DNA of 51,000 bases from Tubiluchus corallicola. Its lineage: Eukaryota; Priapulida; Priapulimorpha; Priapulimorphida; Tubiluchidae. The translations under genes and the position numbers were made by a program. The notes beneath the pieces were generated by a model, which saw only the letters and a program-made list of their open reading frames with translations, did not search any database and had not been told where the DNA came from. Every line of letters starts with the position of its first letter. Position 1 is the first letter of the stretch. Of this stretch, positions 25,601 to 37,800 are shown piece after piece. The stretch is taken from positions 64,001-115,000 of the forward strand of contig JAQGDQ010000199.1 of NCBI GenBank assembly GCA_030141605.1, written 5' to 3'.

Positions 25601-28600
25601 AAAAAAGACCGTACGATTACCACTGATCATATGATAATTTGAGGCTTCAGAATATCTAAAAAAGACTGTACGATAATCGCTGATCATATGATAATCTGAG
25701 GCTTCCGAGTGTCTAAAAAAGACCGTACGATAACCGCTGATCATATGATAATTTAAGGGTTCAGAACGTCTAAAAAAGACCGTATCATAACCAGCAATAG
25801 TACAGAAGACACAAAAACAAGTGTGAAAAAATTGTGCACTAAAAACATTCAGAACGTTACTGCTAACATCAATACGGTATCTTCAACTGTCTGACAATTT
25901 TCTGGTCATAACATAGTGGTCAAAGCTTTAACATATTTTCTAAGCCACCTGATACCATCAACCATACAACAGCGTTTTAGTAGACAATACTGTTTGACCA
26001 CTGAAATTTGAAAACAATATCTCACAAAGAACATTTAATCCTTTCGACTTTTAGTGCAAAAAATGTCTCACATATTTTAACCAAATTCTTGTGCAAAATT
26101 TTGCCATAATTTGTAATTTGTAAATTGCAGTTTGTAATTACTGTAATGATTCAAAATTGTAAATGATTACAACGACACAAGGTACCTTTTGAAATTGTAA
26201 CACTGAAAAAAGGTAAAGTTTGTCGAAACGACGTCGGGCGACCCAGGCTGGCGTACAGACAGCAGTGCCATCCAGTGAGCTAAAACAAAAATAAACACAG
26301 GTAATTGTATATTTTTATATATGTTGATAAACAATGACACCTGTAGTGACTTTCCAAACATGAATACCAACCAGAAGAGTAGTGTTTCGAGTCGAGACCC
26401 TCGAGGAAAGGTGTGCATCCTCTAATTTCTTTTAAAAGGTGTTGAGCAAAAAATAGATGTTTTTTAAAGAGAGCTTGTAGTCAGAATAGCATGAAAAAAT
26501 GAATTAACAAACTGACATACTTGCTCAACTTTAGTCACCCAATTACAACTGGATCAACCAAAAATCGTGAGCAACACATTCATCCAATTGTGGCAATCGG
26601 TAATTGATCAACTTTAGTTTGCCAACTTTTGCGTTTTCGGTTAAAGTTGTTAAACAATGCAAAACAATGTTTTGCACATGTTCACTTGGTTATTTTTAGC
26701 AAGTACATTTTAACTGATATTTTATTCTGCTTTATAGGGCAGGTACATACACTAGTGTTCCATAAACAAGAAATAGTAATGCTATATATTGAAAATAAGA
26801 CTAGTACAGAAAGAAAAACAAGAATAAGAAAATGAAGAAAAGAAAAACACGATAATGTTTACTTTCTGTATTAGTCTCTCCTAGTATATGTGTAAGCCGA
26901 CCAGCAGGTGGACTGTTGCACTGGACGCCACTTCCAGTTCTGTTGGCAGGCGTTGACAGCGACGTCCCGTACAGCGTGAAAACACACAAGAACTGAGTGT
27001 CATTCACTACTGGCGCTACAAAAGCCTCTATGGTGATTGTCAACTGAAACAAAAACACAAAAATTAAGTGAGGTCACTTAATGTGAGGTCAGGAATGTTG
27101 CCGAAACAGAAGATGAAACTTACGGAACCTAGGAAACCAAAACCAAAATGAAATCGAATCGGAATCATTTTGCAAAACAAACTACTATTAAAACTGAAAA
27201 AGAACAAAATTCTGAAATAAGTAAAACACTTTGTTTTTGCTCGTTTGCTTTTATTTGCTCTGATACAAACTTATCAAAATACGGGGGCTGCTCAAAAAGT
27301 GTCCATCTCTTTTTTTCTCCGCGTAAAGTAAAGCCATGCGGGGCAAAGGGAGCATGTTTTTAGGGAGCGTCGTCATTGTCCTTTCTGCGCATGTGGGAAA
27401 ATTTCCTGTTTGCGGCGTCTTTTTTTGTCTTTTATGCCTCAAGTTCAGGTGAGTAGTGGGCACTTGACGGATTTTCATTTATTACGCAAAATGACAGAAT
27501 GCATCTGTCTCTTTGACTCCCGTGGTATTGTGTATCATGAATACGCACCACTAGACCAAACAATAAGGAATGCTAACTGGAGGTTCTACATTGCCTTCAC
27601 GATGCTGTGCATCCAAAGAAGTCAGACATGTGAGCGACAAAAAATTTGCAAATTCATAACGAAAATGCACCCGCTCATATCAACCACATAATACAGTCGA
27701 CTCTCGTTAAACCGGACCCTGTTAGCCCGGATATCGGATAAGACAGACGTCATCCGTGGTAAAGGAAACTGACCGATTTCCACCCGAGCCAGAGCGCTAA
27801 ACACGACACGGCCTACGAACTGTACAATAATTTCTTTATCCTCACAGGTTAACTATTTTAAAGTAATATACAGTATAGTATATAGTGCAATGTATATAGG
27901 CCTTATTAAGGTGATTATTCCTGTATAATATAGACCATATATAGGCATATCGGATAAATCGGACGATCGGCTAAACCGGAACACCCACCTCCCCAATTAG
28001 TCCGGTTTAACGAGGGTTGACTGTACAAGCTTTCCTGGTTAAGAAGAGCACACCAATCATTCAACAGGTTCTTTACTCTCTTGACTTGGCACCGTGTGAC
28101 TTTTAGCTCTTCCCTAAGTTGAAAAGCACGATGAAAGGAACGCAATTTGAGTCACGAGAGGAAATTATGAGAAAAGCGACGGCGCAGCTAAATAACATTC
28201 CAGGGAAGGCGTTTCAGTGGTGTTACCACTTTACACTTTTTTGCCAAATTACTGACTGCAGATGACAGAGTTAATTAATAAACAATTAAAATGTGCGTCA
28301 GCTAGACTTTTTGCCAGTTAAATGTGAAATTTAGAGAGTGGTTAGATATTAAGCACGAGTTCGAAATAGTGCTTGGCCAACAAAGGCACCACAGAAAAGC
28401 GTCCAAGCTTGTCTGGAGCACACGAATGTCTGCATGCTTAAAGGTTGGTTTAATAGACAATATCCGATCATTGGTTATTGATCATACAGCGTAAAATTTA
28501 TTATAAGTTACTATTACTATGTAAAAACATTTCGGATTAAACAAGACGTGATCTTACCACTTTAACTGTAGTGACCTGAAGCTGACTGGGCACTACCTGC

Positions 28601-28731
28601 GTAATCTTGCTACACTTGCCCCCTCTGTAATGAATCCAAGTAGACGAGCATTCAAGATGGCTGCTACATCTGAAAGAAACAATATTCAAATTTATCTGAC
28701 ATGTTATAATAATAATCTCCCTTTCTCTCAG

Positions 28732-28809
<78 letters not shown>

Positions 28810-31800
28810 CATCCCTCCCTCCATCACTATAGAAATTTTCAGGCACGACTGTAGCCACCATTCAGTTGAAAATTATGACGTAAGTGGTGGACTTCGTAAC
28901 TTTCTCATAAGCACATCGTAATTTTCCGAAACCACGGCCTGCTTTAACTGCAGTTCTCCTTTTTTTGTAAAAACTTTTGACAGAAACTGACAGTACAATG
29001 TTTTTCTATAGTCGACAAATGACGTCATTGGTGGAATTGGGAGTGCCCAAGCGTGAAACATTTACGTCTTCGAGGTAATTTTACTAATGACACGAGGCGC
29101 TTATCACACTTTTATTACTAAATCCTTTTAACATTTTTTGAGAACATTCAAATATATGACGATATTCAATTATTATTTCTTCTTTCATTTATATCGTGTA
29201 CATATAGGTTTTACTTGTCAAATGTAGACCTATGTTAACTCAAATGTAGATTTAGGTAATTCAAATGTGTCTTGGTAACTCAAATCTAGACTTAGGTGGT
29301 TCAAATGTGTTAACAATTGTTTTCAACAAATCTTAATAGGCTGAAATGAAGCGTCTTTTCGCAGATATTAGAGAAAATCTTCTAGTGCAGAATCACGGTC
29401 AGAGAATGGCAATATTAGCTCGGTTGGCCGAACAGTCTGTTAATATCATAACGGCCGCAGATGCAGGCCATTTTGTAATTTGCACGTATATAACTTAATT
29501 ACCGATTTATTCAACTTAATGCATCTACATTTGAGTTACCTAAGTCACATTTGAGTTACCAAAACACTTTCGAAATTCCTATGTCTACATTTGACTTACC
29601 TAAGACACATCTGAGTTACCAAAACACATTCGAAATTCCTATGTCTACATTTGACTTACCTAAGTCACATTTGAGTTATTAAAACACATTCGAAATTCCT
29701 ATGTCGACATTTGACTTACCTAAGACACATCTGAGTTACCAAAACACATTCGAAATTCCCATGTCTACATTTGACTTACCTAAGTCACATTTGAGTTACC
29801 AAAACACATTCGAAATTCCTATGTCTACATTTGACTTACCTAAGTTACATTTGAGTTACCAAAGCACATTCGAAATTCCTATGTCTACATTTGACTTACC
29901 TAAGTCACATTTGAACTTACCTGTGTCTACATTTGACGTGTAAAACCTATAGAAACGAACGTATGTGTGAAACTGAAATTAAAAAAACTTGGTACCTGTT
30001 TGTAGACGGGCACCATCCACAATAGGGGTTATGAGAGTCCAAACATTGCTCACAAGAACTGGCATCATCACAGACGTTTGTCCGTATTTTAGTTAACTGT
30101 AAGTGAACAGCATGTAAACATTTGTTGGTTAGTACAGCTCAGTATAAACGAACTTACTAATATACAGCAGGCTATTGGAGGCTGTGGCAATTTGCTTCCT
30201 CACTAAGCAAGGAAACGTTAATCAATTTCTGTGTCGCATCCGATTGGAAGACAATGAGCTATGTGATTCGATTCAATTCAATTCAAAACGTGCATTTATT
30301 TCCATTATCATGATATAACTGAGGCAAGTAAATGTATTTAATTATCACAATGGAAATAGGATGACGAAAGACCAAGAAGGTCAACTAGTCAAGCCATCCT
30401 TCAATGGATGTATGTGATTATTGGGATGACACTGTAGCTATTTCACTCATGAATAGTAGTGAAATTACATTATTACTATTTTACTTAGCAACTTAATCTG
30501 TTTAAAATTCACTAATCAATTTTAAATAACTGAAGGATGAAAATGCAATCAAAGATATCTAAACGTACAGGAAAATGATAAGCAAAAAGCAATGGTAAGT
30601 AAAAGCCAAATAATGTGGTACAAATGAATATAAAAATGATCGAAATACAAGCTGTCATATCGTCCATGTATAACTCAAAATGAGAAAAACATGCAAAATA
30701 ATAACAATAATATTAAATAAAAAATGATAAAAATCAAATTAAATGAAGTGAAAAGCAAGTTAGCCAATCAGAAATTTAAATAAACTTTCAAATAGGGAAC
30801 TGTGACTGTGCACGGTCACCTCAGACACCAGATCATTTATTATTTTGTTGCCCATTGGTCAACCAAAGGAAGAGGAGGCATTTTATGCTAGAATCAGCTG
30901 TCAAACAACAGATGTCATATTTTTACAGCAGGACAAAAGTATAATTACTGCAGTTTTGGACTTGATGCCTAGTGGAAAGATGACTACATTGTGAAAACGT
31001 TAACTAATCGCTAGTATAGCTTTATTTACAGAACGACTATTAGACTGCTAGGATATTTTTGTTTACGTATATTTACAAATTATCATTAGTTTACTTATCT
31101 ACTAGAGTTATAGAAATTTAATGAACAACAATAGTGATGTAAAACTTAATTATAATTCGAATGTGATTCATTACAACAACTTGGTAAAACTCTAAAATAC
31201 CTAAACATTTTATACACATTTCGTACATTCTAACATATTTGTTTATATGTATGCATTTGTTTATTTGTATATAATTTGTACAGTTGCTTTTATTTTTATG
31301 TAATTGTATTTATGTATTTATGTGTGTCACTAATATCTGTACATGGTTTCATTTTTAATACTGATGTACTGAGCCTGCAAATAGAGGCATAATAAAAAAT
31401 TTATCATCATCACTAATAGTACATTAGATAAACGACCGTACTGGCTTCGTAATATAAACAAATAAAAGGATATTGATGTAACATTCAGAGCCATCTTGCG
31501 AACAGAAGTGTAAAAAATGCCAGTTTCGTTAGAGACGAAATGAAAAATAATTTTCTTTTTCCTTTTTTATAATTACAAATGTAAAACTGTAGGACTGTAG
31601 TGGGCCTATCTATACTTTAAGTTTATATGAACATCTTCCGTCAAGGTCAAACGTTATCCCAATTTGACTGTAAGGTCAACGAATGTACCAGTTAAGTTAT
31701 CACAACAAAAAACTTGCTTTTTAAATTTTACTATTTGTGTACTGGCAAAAGTAGTGAAGTTGATATCTTCTGTCCGGTCGTAATTTCGAGATGCTGTTTT

Positions 31801-34800
31801 CAAGATCAAAGGTCACATCAGTTTGGTCAAAAAGTCAAAATCACATCAGTTTCGGTTATAAGGTCAAAGGTCATACAAGTTGGTTGCCACATCACAAGGC
31901 TTCTTTTACCATTTTAATGTACATGTAGTTGCTTCTTTACCACAGAACAACTAGTGAAGTTTATACTCTACCTTGCGCTGTGTCATCACATACAAATGCT
32001 TCTTGTCAAGGTCAAAGGTCATATCGGCATGAACGGGACTTCCTGGATCAACCTGTACCTCACCAAATTCCACTGATTCATTTGATTCATTCAGCGAATC
32101 CACTGCCACCTGTTTACCAAAAATCAAAAGTACATATGCAAACCACATCAGCAGTCATAAGGCCCTAGAATGGATGTCCTAGGCCACGCGATCATATAGC
32201 TTGTAGCCAGGGCCTATTTCAGCCTAGGCGAGGCCCAGGGAAGTGGGGCGTGTGAGGCCCTATTGAGGGGGGTAGGTAGCGCTATCATGGTTGGCCCAGA
32301 AAATTTTTGAACTGCTAGAACGCCGGAGAAGCATTTTCGAAGAGAAAATATGGAGTTATACAGTTGTTAAAGGAAAGAACAATTGAAAGAAAAACTGCTT
32401 TATTCTCAAGACCAGTCCTTAGTACTTGTCAACACTGCCAAACGGCACGCGTGCGGCAAGAGAGAGAGGGAGAGAGGAGGCAGTATGTTTGCATAAAGCA
32501 AAAAAATGTTACCTTGGCGCGAGGCCCCCCTGGAGGGTGAGGCCCCGGGGAAGTATCCCCACTTCCCCCCCCCCCTTGAAATAGGCCCTGCTTGTAGCAT
32601 AAAACTAATGTGAAGTTTAAAGAAGCACGTTATCCTGTACATCTTCGTGTATATTTTCATACGAAAATGACAGCTGCATTTTATGATATGCAAGTTCTCA
32701 ACATATTAAATAAATTTCTTTCAAACTTTTCGTTACTTTAATATCTGCATGAAATGGGCATCAGAATAATAACATTTTGAAGCCAAAGAGGCAGAAAGAC
32801 GTACAAACGATGATGTTCCAATTCAATTAAAATTCAGCGAGTTTTATGCAGTTTTAACATTTCAATTAATCTGTGGCCTTTGTGTTGGCAGTAAACTAGT
32901 GTTGCTTTGGAGGCAAAGTGGTGTAGGTTACTGCACCAGTGCTATTGGAATTGCTTGCTTTACATAGGCCTACGGACAAAATGCCTTGCAGGAGTAATTG
33001 TCTTTCTAAGCCCAAATGGTGGTCTAATAACTGTGTCCAAATGTATTGCTGCTGAGACGTAGGGCTTAGCAAGTAATTTTGAACTATTTAACAAAAATGA
33101 TATTTCTCTATCCGAAGTTTTATGAAAACAACTTTGGATTGGGTGTAGAATGATGACTTGAATGAGCAAATAAACGGATGAACAAACAGACAAACAAGCA
33201 ACTAAACAACTGGAATGCTTATACAGGACTCCACACATGCATCTCAACACAGCTGCACTTCTGATTACCCTAAAAGGAATTTTTAATGGCGTTACAAAAT
33301 GCAAATCGTTACCTGCGATGAATCTTTATTTTGACAAATCTGTCAAAAACAACTAGGCGTTACATGACAGCTGACACGCTCGCTCATGTGAACCCACCTT
33401 TGCTATTAGCAGAAGTGTTACTTCTAGTATTACTTAAAATTGGATAAATAGGAAAGTCAGGAAAGCATTGGCCAGTGAAGTTATGATAAGAGGACAGTTA
33501 CTAACAACATTTCGTTTGTTGTATAACAGAAATACATCCCAACTACTACAGTAAATAAATAAACAACACCTAGCTAAGCTTAACAGCAAGTAAAGAACAG
33601 TAAGTAAGTAAACAAAACTCTCTGTACATGGCATCGACAAAATATATCCCAACTACTGCAAGCAGTTACTAACAACATTTCGTTTGTTGTATAACAGAAA
33701 TACATCCCAACTACTACAGTAAATAAATAAACAACACCTAACTAAGCTTAACAGCAAGTAAAGAACAGTAAGTAAACAAAACTCTCTGTACATGGCATCG
33801 ACAAAATATATCCCAACTACTGCAAGCAGTTGCTAACAGCATTTCGTACGTGGTGTAACAGAAGCACATATCAACTACTACTACATGCAAAAATTGACAA
33901 TATGAAAGTAAGCTTTTGCAACGTGGCATACATGAAGTACATCCCAACTACTGCAATCAGTTGCTAACAGCATTTCGTACGTGGTGTAACAGAAACACAT
34001 CCTAACTACTACATGCAAAAATGAACAACATGAAAGTAAGCTTTTGTAACGTGGCGTACATGAAGTACATCCCAATACTGCAATCAGTTGCTAACAGCAT
34101 TTCGTACGTGGTGTAACAGAAGCACAGCCTAACTACTACATGCAAAAATGAACTACATGAAAGTAAGCTTTTGCAACGTAGCATACATAAAGTACATCCC
34201 AACTATTGCAATCAGTTGCCAACAGCATTTTGTACGTGGTGTAACAGAAGCACATCCTAACTACTACATGCAAAAATGAACAACATGAAAGTAAGCTTTT
34301 GCAACGTGGCATACATGAAGTACATCACAACTACTGCAGCAGTTACTAACAACACTCCATCACAAAGTTCTGCCACAATCAAAAGCAAACAACAACCACG
34401 TAAGCTCTCCATGGGTGATATAACAGAAACGCATCCCAACTACTGCAGTCAAAAACAAGCAACACTCACATATGCTTTCCGTGCGAGGCACACACGCAAC
34501 GCATTCTATCTACTGCACTCATTTACTAACAAATAACATTGCAGGCTCTGACATGACAGCGCAAATAGCAACGTTTTCCATTTTATGGCCGTGAAATTGG
34601 ACATTTTGAATCAGACCATTAGCAATTAGTCGCCGCGGGGAAACATAAATTCACTAAATTACACTTACGTCTTCTTCGGACGATACCAATTGATACTGGA
34701 GGGGTGAGCAGTCATCAGATGGATATCAATAAATCAATTACGCTTGTGTATGCCCAATGTAATGCAATGTTCACAACGTGTTGCGAATAACTGTTTTATA

Positions 34801-37800
34801 ATCAAAAGAATGGCTCTGGATTTGTAAAACAGATTCAGTTGATCAGAATTTCTTTACTAATAAAAGTTTTTACTCAAAACAACCCGCCCAACACCCCAGG
34901 AAAACGTCTTTTGCACTTATGTGGGCAAAAAAACAGGAATAGTCGACTCTGCGCGACTTTACCAAATCAAGTCTAGTACAGGAAATTTGCCAGACAGGAT
35001 AAGCAAGCCTGATAATGCGAAGAAGGGGTGATTTAGCAGGATGATAGCACCTTTAATGTGATATGCGTTTCAGTAAATGCTAACCTTAATGTGCCACATT
35101 AATTTGCATTTTTCATGAGCTAAACGATGCCAAGAAAAAAAAGCGACAAACTGCGAGACAAGAGAAAGGAAAGCAGACAAGCAGCCGGACAAACAGACAG
35201 ACAAACATCAAAATGTTTATATACATAAGTGTCACAACTGTGTTAAATATATGGAACCTTTAAGAATATCTATAGTTTAAAGGCCTAACCACATTTTACT
35301 GCATAAACGCAAGTGATTGGCTGAACAATTCATGTAAAGGCTGGCTCACACAATCAGACAACTTCCTGTTATAGCGAGGTTAATAACAGATACGTCGTTC
35401 CCAAGAGCTCAATGTAATCACTTCCTTACTAAGTGCACATCCTATTTCTATTGGCTTAGGGCGGATCTATTATAATAAAATGAAATTAACCATACGCTGC
35501 GCCCCTACTAATTAAGATCTTATCAAACGTGCCATGAAAGGACATTAAAGAAAAATTTCCAAGGAATGACAGATGTTACAAAACGACATAAAGCAGTAAC
35601 GTCCAAAACTGGAAGTTACTTTCTATTAATAAGAACAAACTTCAATAAAGTTCAGCATACGCACGCCACGCTGCGTGGACACGCCCCCAATCAAGTTATC
35701 TCCTTTTGGCGACCTCAGACTTGTAAGAATTAACAGGGGAATTTTGTGGAAGTATAGTACATTCTAGTAGTAAGAATGCTATCCAATCTAATCTACTCTA
35801 ATCAGATGCTTTTCTCCACAGTCAGAAGACAAATACAGCATTTAAAAAACAACAGTCAGTTTACAATAGGAGCAATAAGACGTCGTGGGTCTACCTTACC
35901 TAAGCGGATGTATATACGACCGGAACTATTTATTGCTGAAAGCTCAGCTAAGTTATATGTACACTTAGTTCATTTTAAGGAACAACTTGGAGAATTACAT
36001 TTCCACCCTTCTAGAGCTTAAAGCACAAGAAAAAGCTCTTTATAAATAAAGCTAAAATAGTTCGTCTTGAAATTTTGTCACCTACATATTGTCTTATTGC
36101 TCACACAGCTTACATTAGCAGTAATGCTGTATAAACCATGTAATTTTAAACACCCACAACGACCATTAGGTGCGGCCATTTTAACATTAAGTCATTTAAA
36201 AAATTTACATAACATTGCGTGAAGTTTTAGATTTAAAAATTTAGATAACATTGTGGCGCACTGATTTACCAAAACACACATTATTCATCTTATTGATAAT
36301 ATAAAATAATTTGTAGTTTTACTTAGTTAGTAAAATATGTGTTACGAATGCTCTGTTTATTTTTTCAAACTTTACGCAATGTTATCTAAACTTCTTTCAA
36401 ATCACTTACTGTTAAAATGGCTTCTCCAACTGTCATCAATGGAGTTTAAATTTATAAGTTTTATACAGCATTACTGTTACCAAAATTGTCTGTTTTCTAG
36501 TGGCCTAAACACACCTTCTTGACAAGGCCGTCTTCGGTACCAATGAACACCACAGTGTTGCCTTCGACGGTTGTCACGGCAACCGATGTCAACAAGGTAT
36601 CTGTATAATTGATGACAGGCATTGTCGAAACTGCCAGAGAACCGTTCAGGTATGGAGACAGCGGATCACACAGCTGACTTTCCACGGAGAGCTGACTATT
36701 TTCCTGAAAGATGCAACATCTGCTAGAAACGTATGCTATACATGCATAGCTACTACTCAGCATCATATAGTTAAAAATTTATACACCATAAATTGATTAA
36801 AACATTATTTTGATTTATCGAAAAAACACATGCAATAAAAAACAAACAATAAAAATTATAGTTAGTGGCAATATTTATAAAGAGTTATAAAACATATCTG
36901 TATGATTTGTTTATTTATTATATATGCAAAAAATATTTACAAGAAAGTATAAAATGTGAAAGCAGCATAAAACGTATATACAGCACAGAATAAAATTTTA
37001 CAGCTATATAATAGATTACTGATTAAAGCACAAAGAGCCAAAGCCACTTACAGGTGTTCATTAAAAGACGACTGATTAGTGAGATTTAGATATTTTAAAC
37101 AGTTTTTTAAAAGTTTGCTACCATGAGCACAGATCTAGGGGGCACCACCAACAGACACAAGGATTTGATTCCGGATTTTAATTATTCTGTTTGAGAAAAC
37201 GTTTTTAAAAGAATCAAGTCTGCAGTGAGTGAGTGTAACTTTAAGCGGTGACTCCTAGTTAAATAATTAACTAGGTAAAGGTGCTTTGATAAAAAATACA
37301 TCTTTGTCTAACGTACTGTTTCCATGTAATATTGAATAACACATAGCCAAATCGCAGTCTATACAATACATCAATTTGAAAAAAACGCCAGTTCGATGTC
37401 ACTTCCCATTACAGCTTATATTTTGCAATATACAATTGAAGTTGTTTTATACTAGACACAGGGTAGGATTATTTTATAGACTAGCATAGGCTGCAACCCA
37501 GGACCCCAATTTACATAACAAACAAGAGATACCTGTTTTAGCTTATGTAATGAATTTACAATAAGTTTACTTCAATTCAAAAGGGGAGTAGGCGACTTAG
37601 AAGGTGGCTCCGTCTGAGGGGGAGAGAGGAATGAAAGGGATTTCCCTTTTTGAAGGAATGTAGCTGAAGAACACTAAAGAGAAGTCGCTAAAGCAAGCAC
37701 AAAAATGTACACTGCAATTCTAAACTAGAGAAAGCAATGTTGAAATTTTCCAGACATATGGCAGGGTTCCCACAGAATTTCAAAATAAATTTCCCTGACT

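Noticed and set aside
25172-25744. 190-residue minus-strand frame
   Set aside because: It follows the 57-bp minisatellite in a plexin intron; no recognisable domain and no independent start or splice support.
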